DNA of 64,000 nucleotides from Streptomyces griseus. GTDB lineage: Bacteria > Actinomycetota > Actinomycetes > Streptomycetales > Streptomycetaceae. The position numbers and the translations under genes were made by a program. The notes beneath the pieces were generated by a model that saw nothing but the letters and a program-made list of their open reading frames with translations, ran no database searches and was not told where the DNA came from. Numbering within the stretch: the first letter of the stretch is position 1; each line of letters starts with the position of its first letter. Shown one piece after another: positions 49,318 to 57,896 of the stretch. The stretch spans positions 19,918 to 83,917 of the forward strand of contig NZ_UAVD01000043.1 of NCBI RefSeq assembly GCF_900460065.1. Direction: 5' to 3'.

Positions 49318-49354
49318 TTACCTACGGCTTCGTAGGTTACGTGACCGTAGGTTA
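49318..49354 (-). promoter_or_regulatory. triple half-site operator upstream of the desaturase
   Basis: TTACCTACG, 4-bp spacer, CGTAGGTTA (8 of 9 positions palindromic), then a second CGTAGGTTA exactly 15 bp further on. It lies 25-61 bp upstream of the GTG. AT-richer than the surroundings; likely TetR-family site. Confidence 0.7.
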
Positions 49355-49501
49355 AGGCGGCGGTAAGGCCAAAGCCAAGCCCGTCCCCGGGAACGGGCGG
49401 ACACGGAGAGTCATCCGCCCAGGTGAGGGTGCATGCGAAGGACCCTCCCGGGGCCTCTCGGGGACACCTTGGCCCTTCGCGGACCCTTCGCCGGCCCGGC
49501 C

Positions 49502-51829
49502 TCACCGCTCCGGCAGCGGTCGCTCCACCCCCGGGTCCCGGCGCAGATAGTGGCCGGTGACCGACGTCGGATGGGCCAGCAGCTCGGCGGGCGTCCCCTC
49601 GAAGACCACCTCGCCGCCGCCCTTGCCGCCGTCCGGACCGAGGTCGATCACCCAGTCCGCCCGCTTGACGACATCCAGGTTGTGCTCCACACAGATCACC
49701 GTGTTCCCCGCGTCGACCAGCCGGTCCAGCAGGTCCACCAAGGTGCCCGTGTCCGCCAGGTGCAGCCCGGTCGTCGGCTCGTCCAGCACGTACACGCTGG
49801 AGGTGCGGTGCAGTTGTGTGGCGAGCTTGATCCGCTGACGCTCGCCGCCCGACAGGGAGGAGAGCGGCTGCCCCAGGGCGAGATAGGTCAGGCCGACCGC
49901 GTCGAGGGTCCGCAGCTTCCGCAGCAGCACCGGGTCCTCGAACAGTCCGGCCGCCCGCGCCGCCGTCATGCCCAGGACGTCCACGATCGACCGCCCGGAG
50001 ACCCGGTGCTTCAGCACGTCGTCGTGGAACCGGCGGCCCTCGCACTCCGGGCAGGTCGTGGTGACCGGATCCATGAACGCCAGGTCGGTCGAGATCTCTC
50101 CGCGCCCCGCGCAACCAGCGCAGGCCCCGGCCGAGTTGAAACTGAACAGGCCCGCGTCCACGCCGTTCTCCCGGGCGAACACCCTGCGGATGGCGTCCAG
50201 CGCGCCGATGTACGAGGCGGGGGTGGAGCGGGACGAGGCCGTGATCGCGCTCTGGTCGATCACCACCGCCTCCGGGTACGCCGCCGTGAACACCCGCGAC
50301 ACCAGGGTCGACTTACCGGAACCCGCCACCCCCGTCACCGCGGTCAGCACCCCGGTGGGGAACGACACGTCCAGGCCCTTGAGGTTGTGCAGGTCGGCCC
50401 CGTACACCGGGAGCCGGCCGGTGGGGGAGCGGACCGTCTCCTTGAGCGGGGTACGGGCGCGCAACGACCGGCCGGTGAGCGTGTCGGCATCGCGCAGCCG
50501 CTCGAAGGGCCCCTCGAAGACGACGTGACCCCCGTCCGCCCCGGCCCGCGGCCCCATGTCGACGACGTGGTCGGCCACGGCCATCACATCGGGGTCGTGC
50601 TCGACGACCAGCACCGTGTTGCCCTTGTCGCGCAGCCGCACCAGCAGGTCGCCCAGCCGTCCGACGTCGCGCGGATGCAGGCCGACGCTGGGCTCGTCGA
50701 AGACGAACGTCAGCCCGGTGAGCGAACTGCCCAGGTGACGCACCATCTTGAGGCGCTGCCCCTCGCCCCCCGACAGGGTCGTGGTCTCCCGGTCCAGACT
50801 CAGATATCCGAGCCCGATGCCGACCAGCCGCTCCAGCCGCTCCCGGGCCGCGGCGGCGATCGGCCCGCCCACCGGATCGTCGATCCGCGCCAGGACGCCG
50901 ACGAGATCGGAGACTTCCATCCGGCCGTAGTCGGCGGGCGAGAGCCCGCCGATCCGGGTGGCGAGCGCCGCCGCGTTCAGCCGTGCCCCGCCGCAGGCCC
51001 CGCAGACCCGCTCCACGGTGAACCGGGCCGCCGCCTCGCGCCGCTTCTCCGAGAGCGAGGCGGTGTCACGCTTGAGGTACAGGCGCTCGAAGCGGGTCAC
51101 GACCCCTTCGAACTTCATGTCGGCCGACCCCGTGCGCAGGTCGAGGCGGACGGAGAACCCCGAACCGCGCAGCAGGAGCCGGCGCTCCTCCTCGCCGAAC
51201 TCGGCCAGCGGCAGGTCGTTGTCGAACCGCCCCGACCCGCCGTACAGGTTCCACTCCCAACTGCCCACCGACAGACCGGGCAGCAGCAGCGCACCCTCGT
51301 TCAGCGACTTCGACCAGTCGATCGCCCGGTCGATATCCAGCTGGACCGTGCGTCCCACCCCGTCGCACTCCGGGCACATCCCGGCGGGATCGTTGAACGA
51401 GTACGCCGTCGCCCCGCCCGCGCTCGGGGTACCGCACCGGGAGAACAGCACGCGGAGCACCGACCAGATGTCGGTCGCCGTGCCCACGGTGGAGCGGACA
51501 TTCCCGCCCAGCGGCTTCTGGTCGATCACGATGGCCACCGAGAGGTCCTCGACGGTTTCGACCTGCGGCCGCTCGTACTTCGGCAGCCGGTTGCGCAGGA
51601 ACGAGGTGAAGGTCTCGTTCAGCTGCCGCTGCGACTCCACGGCGATCGTGTCGAAGACGACCGACGACTTGCCCGAACCGGACACGCCGGTGAAGACGGT
51701 GATCCGGCCCTTGGGGATCCTGAGGGAGACGTCGCGCAGATTGTTCTCGCGCGCGCCGGTGATGACGATGTCGCGGTGTGCGGAGCCAGGGGTGCACGGC
51801 TCCGCGCCGCGCTCGGGGAAGCGATCCAT
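49502..51829 (-). CDS. UvrA paralogue (excinuclease ABC-A-like ATPase)
   Basis: 775 aa, about 200 shorter than true UvrA. Two ABC modules: Walker A GVSGSGKSSVVFDT (near 48) and GVAGSGKSTLVSRV (near 490), signatures LSGGEGQRLKMVRHL and LSGGERQRIKLATQL, and Walker B FVFDEPSVGLHPRD and YVLDEPTTGLHLAD. Both zinc-finger remnants are present (CPECDGVG / CGACGGARL and CAGCAGRGE / CPECEGRRF). The region for UvrB binding appears shortened. Such short paralogues (UvrA2, DrrC-like) are linked to drug or DNA-intercalator resistance in antibiotic producers, not to standard excision repair. The ATG lies 143 bp from the divergent hydrolase start. Confidence 0.92.
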   Translation of the reverse strand: MDRFPERGAEPCTPGSAHRDIVITGARENNLRDVSLRIPKGRITVFTGVSGSGKSSVVFDTIAVESQRQLNETFTSFLRNRLPKYERPQVETVEDLSVAIVIDQKPLGGNVRSTVGTATDIWSVLRVLFSRCGTPSAGGATAYSFNDPAGMCPECDGVGRTVQLDIDRAIDWSKSLNEGALLLPGLSVGSWEWNLYGGSGRFDNDLPLAEFGEEERRLLLRGSGFSVRLDLRTGSADMKFEGVVTRFERLYLKRDTASLSEKRREAAARFTVERVCGACGGARLNAAALATRIGGLSPADYGRMEVSDLVGVLARIDDPVGGPIAAAARERLERLVGIGLGYLSLDRETTTLSGGEGQRLKMVRHLGSSLTGLTFVFDEPSVGLHPRDVGRLGDLLVRLRDKGNTVLVVEHDPDVMAVADHVVDMGPRAGADGGHVVFEGPFERLRDADTLTGRSLRARTPLKETVRSPTGRLPVYGADLHNLKGLDVSFPTGVLTAVTGVAGSGKSTLVSRVFTAAYPEAVVIDQSAITASSRSTPASYIGALDAIRRVFARENGVDAGLFSFNSAGACAGCAGRGEISTDLAFMDPVTTTCPECEGRRFHDDVLKHRVSGRSIVDVLGMTAARAAGLFEDPVLLRKLRTLDAVGLTYLALGQPLSSLSGGERQRIKLATQLHRTSSVYVLDEPTTGLHLADTGTLVDLLDRLVDAGNTVICVEHNLDVVKRADWVIDLGPDGGKGGGEVVFEGTPAELLAHPTSVTGHYLRRDPGVERPLPER

Positions 51830-51972
51830 GAGCGCGACGCTAGGCGGGATACCCGACAGCTTCTGTCCCCTTTTCCCGGGGGATCAGGGGAAGCGCCCGG
51901 ACGGTGTCCGAGCACGCGTACCGGGTACCGGCGCCGGGCCGAAGGCGCCACTCGTCCAAGGAGGTGCCATGC

Positions 51973-52845
51973 GTGTCCGAGGAGGTGCCCATTCGTACAA
52001 GACGCAGGAGCGCCGGCCCCGCCATCCTCGCCCGCATGGATCTCCACGACAGCACTGACGCGCACGGACCGCACGTGGTCCACGACGGCCCGCGGGACGC
52101 GCCACCGCTCCTGCTCATCCACGGATCGGGCGCCTCCGGCAGCTCCTGGGGCCCGGTGGTGCCGGCCCTGGCCCGCCGGTACCACGTCGTCCGCGTCGAC
52201 CTGCCGGGCCACGGCCAGTCGCCGCCCGCGGCCTCCTACGACGTGCCCGAGCAGGCGGCGGGCCTGGCCGCGACGCTCGACGGACTCGGGCTGCGCCCCG
52301 TGACCGTGGCCGGACACTCCAGCGGCGGATACATCGCGACCGCCCTCGCCGAGCAGCGCCCGGACCTGGCGCCGTCCCTCGCGCTGATCAGCAGCGGCCC
52401 GAGCCCCGACGCGCTCCTCCCGCAGCCCGCCCCCCTCCGGGCCCTCATCGCCCCGCCGCTCGGCCCGCTGCTGTGGCGCGTCCGGTCCGACGCGATGCTC
52501 CGCCGGGGGGTGACCGCGGTGTGCCGGCGCCCGGTGAGCGTCCCGGACGACCTGATCGCCGACGTACGGAACATCGGCTACCGCACCTTCAGGACGGTGC
52601 TGCGCCGCAACAGCGCGTACATCGCCGACCGGAGCGTGCCCACGCGTCTGCGCGCACTCGGCGTCCCGGCCCTCGTGGTCTTCGGCGCCGAGGACCCCCG
52701 CTGGGATCCGGACGCGGCCCACCGCTACGAAGCGGCACCCGACACGCGGGTCGAGCGACTGCCCGGGGTCGGGCACTTCCCCATGCTCGAAGCACCGCGG
52801 GAGACCGCCGACGTGCTGCTGCGCTTCATGGCGACGGTCCGCTGA
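51973..52845 (+). CDS. alpha/beta hydrolase
   Basis: 290 aa from GTG 51973, chosen because AAGGAGGTG lies at optimal distance; ATG 52036, without any binding site, would remove 21 basic residues. Hydrolase fold: PLLLIHGSGASGSSWGPVVPAL (oxyanion region), VDLPGHGQSPP, nucleophile elbow VAGHSSGGYIA (Ser), VVFGAEDPRWDP (Asp) and GVGHFPMLEAP (His). Likely a small-molecule esterase or hydrolase; the substrate is unknown. An out-of-frame ATG at 51969 could start a competing 29-codon peptide. Convergent with the ABC-F gene, sharing its terminator. Confidence 0.8.
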   Translation: MSEEVPIRTRRRSAGPAILARMDLHDSTDAHGPHVVHDGPRDAPPLLLIHGSGASGSSWGPVVPALARRYHVVRVDLPGHGQSPPAASYDVPEQAAGLAATLDGLGLRPVTVAGHSSGGYIATALAEQRPDLAPSLALISSGPSPDALLPQPAPLRALIAPPLGPLLWRVRSDAMLRRGVTAVCRRPVSVPDDLIADVRNIGYRTFRTVLRRNSAYIADRSVPTRLRALGVPALVVFGAEDPRWDPDAAHRYEAAPDTRVERLPGVGHFPMLEAPRETADVLLRFMATVR

Positions 52846-52861
52846 CCCTGCGGGCGGCCAC

Positions 52862-52898
52862 CCCGGCCGGGCCCGTCCGGGGCCCGGGCCCGGCCGGG
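52862..52898. terminator. bidirectional hairpin, 14-bp GC stem
   Basis: A perfect 14-bp stem (CCCGGCCGGGCCCG with its complement) and 9-base loop between the convergent hydrolase and ABC-F genes. No U tract. Confidence 0.75.
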
Positions 52899-52910
52899 CC
52901 GCACACCGTC

Positions 52911-54542
52911 TCAGCGGCCCTCGCGCACCGCCCGGGCCGTGGTCTCCGACAGTCCGCCGTCGAGCCGGAGCCAGCGGGTGATCCCGATCGACTCCAGGAA
53001 CGGCACGTCGTGGCTCACCACGATCAGCGCCCCCTCGTAGGCCTCCAGCGCCTCGGTCAGCCGCCGCACGCTCGCCAGATCGAGGCTGTTCGTCGGCTCG
53101 TCGAGCAGGAGCAGCCGGGGCGGCGGATCGGCCAGGAGCACCATCGCCAGCGCCGCCCGGAACCTCTCCCCGCCCGACAGGGTCCCCGCCGGGCGGTCCG
53201 CCGCGGCTCCCTTGAGCAGGAAGCGGGCCAGCCGCGCCCGTACGGCGTTGTCCGTGCGGTCGGGGGCCGACCGTGCCACGTTCAGCACCACCGACGAGGC
53301 GTCGTCCAGCACGTCCAGCCGCTGCGGCAGGAACCCGGTCGCGACCAACGGGGTGGCCTCGCCCGAGACGGGCGCCAACTGCCCGGCGATCAACCGGAGC
53401 AGGGCGGTCTTGCCCGCCCCGTTGCGACCGGTCAGCGCGATCCGCTCGGGACCCCGCACCATCAACGCGCCCCGCAGCGGCGGGCCGTAGGGCGGCACCG
53501 GATCACGCAGCAGCAGCACCTCGCTGCCCGGACGGACCCGGGTCCCCGGCAGCTCGACCCGGATCTCCTCGTCCTCCCGCACCGCCAGTTCCGCCTCGTC
53601 GAGCCGCTCCCTGGCCGCGGCCAGCCGCTCCGTGTGCAGGACGCGGTGCTTGCCCGCGGACACCTGGGCGGCGCGCTTGCGCTGCCCCATGATGACCTTG
53701 GGCTCCCGCTTGGTGTCCCACATCTTCTGCCCGTACCGTTGACGGCGGGCCAACGTGACGTGTGCAGCGGACAGTTCGCGTTTCCGCCGCTGTACGTCGG
53801 ACTCGGCGGCCCGCACCGTGCGCCGTGCCGCCTCCTGCTCGACGGCGAGCGCCTCCTCGTACGCCGACAGGTTCCCGCCGTACCAGGTGACCGAACCCTC
53901 GCGCAGGTCCGCGATCCGGTCCACCCGCTCCAGCAGCTCCCGGTCGTGGCTGACGACGAGCAGCGCGCCGGTCCAGGCGTCGACCGCGTCGTAGAGCCGC
54001 CGCCGGGCGTACGCGTCCAGGTCGTTCGTCGGCTCGTCCAGCAGCAGCACCCCGGGCCGTTCCAGCAGCAGCGCGGCCAGGCGCAGCAGCACGCACTCGC
54101 CGCCGGACACCTCCCCGACGGTGCGGTCGAGGCCGATGTGCCCGAGGCCGAGGCCGTCCAGGGTGGCGAGGGAGCGTTCCTCGATGTCCCAGTCGTCGCC
54201 GATCACCGCGAAGTGCTCGGGCCGGGCGTCGCCCGACTCGACCGCGTCGAGTGCCGTGCGGCGGCCGGCGACGCCGAGCACCTCGTCGACCCGCAGCGCG
54301 GTGTCCAGGGTGAGGTTCTGGGGCAGGTGGCCGAGTCCGCCACGGGTCCTGACCGCACCCGCCTGCGGGGTGAGATCACCGGCGATGAGGCGCAACAGGG
54401 TGGATTTGCCACAGCCGTTGAGGCCGACGAGACCGGTGCGGCCGGGTCCCACGGTCAGATCGAGACCGGTGAAGACCTCTTCTCCGTCGGGCCAGGAGAA
54501 GGCGAGGGAAGTACAGCTGATGTGGGTGTCGGCAGCGGACAC
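52911..54542 (-). CDS. ABC-F family ATPase
   Basis: 543 aa from GTG 54542 (GGGAG 6 bases upstream); a longer in-frame version to 54653 lacks support. Two ATPase modules without membrane segments: Walker A GLNGCGKSTLLRL (near 43) and GRNGAGKTALLRL (near 365), signatures VSGGECVLLRLAALLL and LSGGERFRAALAMVLL, Walker B LLLLDEPTNDLD and LLLLDEPTNSLD. Between them is the inter-domain linker with its charged helical pair (QRRKRELSAAHVTLARRQRYG, KHRVLHTERLAAARERL). ABC-F proteins bind the ribosomal E site, protecting against antibiotics or rescuing stalled ribosomes. Whether this one confers resistance cannot be told from sequence. Confidence 0.9.
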   Translation of the reverse strand: MSAADTHISCTSLAFSWPDGEEVFTGLDLTVGPGRTGLVGLNGCGKSTLLRLIAGDLTPQAGAVRTRGGLGHLPQNLTLDTALRVDEVLGVAGRRTALDAVESGDARPEHFAVIGDDWDIEERSLATLDGLGLGHIGLDRTVGEVSGGECVLLRLAALLLERPGVLLLDEPTNDLDAYARRRLYDAVDAWTGALLVVSHDRELLERVDRIADLREGSVTWYGGNLSAYEEALAVEQEAARRTVRAAESDVQRRKRELSAAHVTLARRQRYGQKMWDTKREPKVIMGQRKRAAQVSAGKHRVLHTERLAAARERLDEAELAVREDEEIRVELPGTRVRPGSEVLLLRDPVPPYGPPLRGALMVRGPERIALTGRNGAGKTALLRLIAGQLAPVSGEATPLVATGFLPQRLDVLDDASSVVLNVARSAPDRTDNAVRARLARFLLKGAAADRPAGTLSGGERFRAALAMVLLADPPPRLLLLDEPTNSLDLASVRRLTEALEAYEGALIVVSHDVPFLESIGITRWLRLDGGLSETTARAVREGR

Positions 54543-54754
54543 GAGGATCTCCCGTTGTACGTCGGGAACGACAGGGACGGCGGGCGGAAGCTGAGATCGC
54601 ACACGGGCGCTCCGGGCCGCGGCGAGGCGCGGCGGGCGCTGCACGGTGTGCACAGGACCTCAGATCAGCAACGTCCCACTCCGATCGACGACAACAGGAA
54701 CCGTCACGAAGGTAGGGCCGGGGCGCGGGCCCGGCAACCGGATTTTCTCCGCGG

Positions 54755-55171
54755 TCAGCGAGGACCGCCGAGGAGATCGGTCAGACCCCGGTCCAGGTCC
54801 AGATACCGGTGCTCGTCGCCCATCGGAACGAGCTCCTGCGCCCGCTGGAGGAAACGCCGCAGCTCGTCGGTGCGCACGTGGACCATGGCGATGCCCTCGG
54901 GGGCGTGGAACTCCAGCACGGTCCTCTCGTATCCGAACGGCCGTACGCGCACATCGCCCTGCCCTGCGGGGGAGTCCACCCCGGTGGTCAGCAGCTCGCG
55001 GGAGAACTCCCAGGACACCTCGGTGCCTTCCAGGGTCGCCGGGGCCGGGAACGCCATGCGTACGGCGAAGGGGTACTGGCGGTCGTACTGAAGGGTGGCT
55101 GGCAGGGTCTCCATCCGGGGTGCGGACGCGACCATGCGGGCCTGCACGGACTGCTCGATAACGCTGGACAA
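54755..55171 (-). CDS. SsgA-like sporulation/cell-division regulator (SALP)
   Basis: 138 aa starting at TTG 55171, supported by GGGAGCAGG at proper distance; upstream in-frame ATG/GTG codons give an Arg-rich extension unlike the family, so the rare TTG is preferred. The body matches SsgA/SsgB proteins: LPATLQYDRQYPFAVRMAF, EVSWEFSRELLTTGV, GQGDVRVRPFGYERTVLEF, AMVHVRTDELRRFLQRAQELVPMG and the end HRYLDLDRGLTDLLG. SALPs occur only in morphologically complex actinomycetes and guide septum placement and wall remodelling in sporulation. Its gene is monocistronic, on the same strand as the ABC-F gene. Confidence 0.88.
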   Translation of the reverse strand: MSSVIEQSVQARMVASAPRMETLPATLQYDRQYPFAVRMAFPAPATLEGTEVSWEFSRELLTTGVDSPAGQGDVRVRPFGYERTVLEFHAPEGIAMVHVRTDELRRFLQRAQELVPMGDEHRYLDLDRGLTDLLGGPR

Positions 55172-55423
55172 GACCTGCTCCCTCTCGCGCGGCCGGGTGA
55201 ACGGTTCCCGGCATTGGAGTAGACGACGGAACTCCTCGTTTCGTGCACCGGCGCGCGGCGTGAGCTGCGTCACCGCCCCCGGAGGTCCGGCCCGGACCCC
55301 GCACACCCCGGCTCTCCTGCCCGTTCGGCGGCGACACACCCCGGACGGGCCGGACCCGTGGTCCGGGCCCGCCCGTGATCACCTCGGCGGACGGCCCATA
55401 CCGCGGAGCCGGTCCGGGGGAGG

Positions 55424-55978
55424 TCAGGACGTCGCGGCGATGCGCTCCGCCGGTGCCCGGACCTGTTCCACGAACGTCCACCCGCCGTCCGGCGCGGAGT
55501 GCGGGGTTCCCGGAGGGACCGTCGTCCACACGGAACCGTCGTCGGCGACGAGGATCATGCCGCGGGCGTGCAGCGAGTGCACCGAGTCCCGGGCGTCGTC
55601 GGAGCTGACGTCGACGCCGGGGGAGAGCCGCGACAGCAGACCGGTCCCGGCCGGCAGGAGTTCCAGCTGCCCGATCGCGCCCAGCGGGAGGTTCGGACCG
55701 TAGACGCCGCGGAAGTGCGGCAGGACCCGCATGATGGCGGCCTCGGTGGAGCCGGCCCCGAACCGGGCGGTCACCCGGGCCATGACCCCGGTGTCCGTGC
55801 CGACGGGGCTGTCCCAGTCGGTGGAGAACGCCCCGGGCGGTTCGAGGTCGAACAGGGGCTTCCGCCGACGCGGGCGCGGTGTTCCGGTCGGGCGGGGTCC
55901 GATGCGCTGGGCGGCCGTCGCGCGGCGGGCCACCTCATGTGCCCGTCGGGCAGCCGGGTCTGCTTGTCTGCGTGCCAT
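55424..55978 (-). CDS. hypothetical protein, 184 aa
   Basis: ATG 55978 with no clear binding site. A basic, Arg/Ala-rich start of about 40 residues is followed by a mixed region (FDLEPPGAFSTDW, MARVTARFGAGSTEAAIMRVLPHFRGVYGPNLPLG, LLSRLSPGVDVSSDDARDSVHSLHARGMILVADDGSVW). The last part looks like a winged-helix tail: a helix followed by 'GMILVADDGSVW'. Codon bias is in line with real coding. I do not recognise the family. Confidence 0.5.
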   Translation of the reverse strand: MARRQADPAARRAHEVARRATAAQRIGPRPTGTPRPRRRKPLFDLEPPGAFSTDWDSPVGTDTGVMARVTARFGAGSTEAAIMRVLPHFRGVYGPNLPLGAIGQLELLPAGTGLLSRLSPGVDVSSDDARDSVHSLHARGMILVADDGSVWTTVPPGTPHSAPDGGWTFVEQVRAPAERIAATS

Positions 55979-56030
55979 ACCCGCGCAACGAGGGGACTCC
56001 CGCCGGGTTGCGGGTCCCGCCGCACTGTCC

Positions 56031-56083
56031 CGGAGCCGGAGCCGGAGCTGTGGAGCGGGAGCCGGAGCTGTGGAGCGGGAGCC
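56031..56083. repeat. 20-bp perfect tandem duplication
   Basis: GCCGGAGCTGTGGAGCGGGA occurs twice without spacer (56041-56060, 56061-56080), preceded by shorter GCCGGA repeats. Just outside the 3' end of the DCC-family gene; non-coding. Confidence 0.85.
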
Positions 56084-56094
56084 GACGTCCGTTC

Positions 56095-56502
56095 TCAGCC
56101 GTGGGGGCGGGGCACCGCGCAGGCCGCTGTACCGCCCGGCATGCGCTGGCGGTTCCTGGCGACCCAGCGGTAGACCAGATTCGCCGCCGGGCGGACCAGG
56201 GGCAGCCGGAGGAACCGTCCGAGGCCCCGGTAGGGGCGTGCCGGGGAGGATTCGAGGAGACCGGCCAGGGCGGCGACCCCGCCGGCGCGTACCCGGTCTC
56301 CGTCGAAGAGGAGAATCTCCCGGTCCAGACGCTCCAGGTGAGGTTCGGTGAGCTCCGGCGGGAGGGTCTGCCAGGCCACGGCCTCGGTGCGGGGATGGGC
56401 CCGCCGCTGGATCTGCCGGACGGCGGTCTGGCAGAAGCCGCAGTCACCGTCGAAGGCGAGCACGGTGCGTCTTCCTGTGTTACCGGTCACGGTGTCGTCC
56501 AT
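56095..56502 (-). CDS. DCC-family thiol-disulfide oxidoreductase (DUF393)
   Basis: 135 aa from ATG 56502 (GGAGGGAAC upstream). The family's DGDCGFC motif (FDGDCGFCQTAVRQIQRR, near residue 18) starts the protein, with the C-x-x-C pair used for redox. Then the conserved LPPELTEPHLERLDREILLF and GRFLRLPLVRPAANLVYRWVARNR follow. Proteins of this family are small thioredoxin-fold redox proteins of unclear partner. It lies downstream of a Rieske oxygenase, on the same strand with a 170-bp gap. Confidence 0.88.
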   Translation of the reverse strand: MDDTVTGNTGRRTVLAFDGDCGFCQTAVRQIQRRAHPRTEAVAWQTLPPELTEPHLERLDREILLFDGDRVRAGGVAALAGLLESSPARPYRGLGRFLRLPLVRPAANLVYRWVARNRQRMPGGTAACAVPRPHG

Positions 56503-56672
56503 GACGTTCCCTCCATCGCTGTGCCGTTCCCAGAGGTGCGGAAGCCCCAGCCTAGGGGCGGCCGGCGCAGCGGGGGTGATATCCGGCCCGGAGCCACCGA
56601 CGCTTCGGCGGCACCGGCGGAGGCCGGGGCTGCCGCGGATCCCCCGGCCGCGGGCGCGTTTCCGGCCCGGGG

Positions 56673-57896
56673 TCACCTTCGCGGCGGGGCGGGGGACTCC
56701 GGGCCGGCCGGAGCGTTCGGCGCCAGGGCGGCCGGCCCGGCCCCGGGCGCCAGGTCGTCGCAGACCCGGGCGTCGCACGCCGGGGCGCCGGCGGCGGCGC
56801 GGGGACGGAGCGGGACGCCGTTGGCGCGCAGCACGTCGCGGACGTCCAGGATCAGCGGGAAGACCTCGTGGTTGCGGTCCTCGCCCTGCTCGTCCCAGGC
56901 CCGCTGCTCGGCCTCGACGGCCATCCGGTCCTCCGCGAAGACCCGTTCGGTGAAACGCCGGATGAACGGCCAGGCCACGTGCAGCGCGGCGGACAGCCTG
57001 GGCTTCTCGATCATGAGGAGTCCGTAGGCGTGGCACCTGCGCTGCTCCGCGTCCTCGGGCACGTACACGGCCCAGAGCCGCAGGACCGGGCGGTCGGCCT
57101 TCTCGGGGACCAGATCGAGGGTCTGGTACGGGTACTCGGTGCGGATGGTCATGACGTCGCTGGTGGCCTGGCCGCCGATGCCCTCGGCGGCGAGCAGGCC
57201 GGCGCTCCGGTTGCGTTTGCCCCCGGTGTGGGTGAACAGGTAGCGGGCCTCCACCGAGGCCGGGCCGCTCTCGTACCCCAGCAGTTCCGGCTGGAGCCTG
57301 CCGACGACGCCCCGGTGGAGGAACTGGTGGTTCATGTCGAGCAGGTTCTCGTGCATGAACGAGTAGTGGCAGCGCACGGTCCGGGAGAACGTCATGGTCC
57401 GGTACGTCGGGGAGGCGTAGCCGGGGACCTCGGGCAGCGGGGTGGCCGCCGCCTTCTCCGGGTCGCCCGGGAAGACGAACACCAGGCCGTACGCCTCGCG
57501 GACCGGGTAGCCGCGCACGCCGCGCGGCGGCCGGCGGTCGCCCTTGGACAGGTACGGGATCTGCGAGATGCGGCCGTCGCCGCGGTAGGCCCAGGCGTGG
57601 TAGCAGCAGCGCAGCGTCTCGCCGTCCACGACACCCATGCTCAGGGGCACCTGCCGGTGGGCGCACCGGTCCTCCAGGGCGTGCACGGCACCGCTCCGGG
57701 CGCGGAAGACCGCGATGCGCTCCCCGGCGAAGGCGGCCGCGGCCACCCGCCCGGCGCGCACGCTCCGGGACAGTGCCACGGGGTACCAGAAGTCCGGATT
57801 CGCCCCTACCCGCCGCAGGTCGGGGAGGCCGGCGTGCTGATCGCGACGCTCCGGGGGCCGGCCGTGCCGGATGTCGTCCGAGCCGTTCTCGGTCAT
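56673..57896 (-). CDS. Rieske non-haem iron oxygenase
   Basis: 407 aa from ATG 57896 (GGGAGAGGC upstream). Rieske [2Fe-2S] ligands Cys78, His80, Cys97 and His100 in CAH...CCYH. A mononuclear iron site is seen in ENLLDMNHQFLHRG (Asp/His/His facial triad, near residue 190). The C-terminal region after the catalytic domain is Ala/Pro-rich. The single-component alpha-subunit layout resembles phenoxybenzoate- or vanillate-demethylase/KshA-like enzymes. Substrate cannot be named; a sterol or aromatic ring is possible. No reductase is adjacent, so electrons must come from elsewhere. Confidence 0.9.
   Translation of the reverse strand: MTENGSDDIRHGRPPERRDQHAGLPDLRRVGANPDFWYPVALSRSVRAGRVAAAAFAGERIAVFRARSGAVHALEDRCAHRQVPLSMGVVDGETLRCCYHAWAYRGDGRISQIPYLSKGDRRPPRGVRGYPVREAYGLVFVFPGDPEKAAATPLPEVPGYASPTYRTMTFSRTVRCHYSFMHENLLDMNHQFLHRGVVGRLQPELLGYESGPASVEARYLFTHTGGKRNRSAGLLAAEGIGGQATSDVMTIRTEYPYQTLDLVPEKADRPVLRLWAVYVPEDAEQRRCHAYGLLMIEKPRLSAALHVAWPFIRRFTERVFAEDRMAVEAEQRAWDEQGEDRNHEVFPLILDVRDVLRANGVPLRPRAAAGAPACDARVCDDLAPGAGPAALAPNAPAGPESPAPPRR

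Noticed and set aside
49433..52303. 956-codon open frame on the + strand
   Set aside because: Antisense to the UvrA paralogue; no start with binding site and no recognisable motif.
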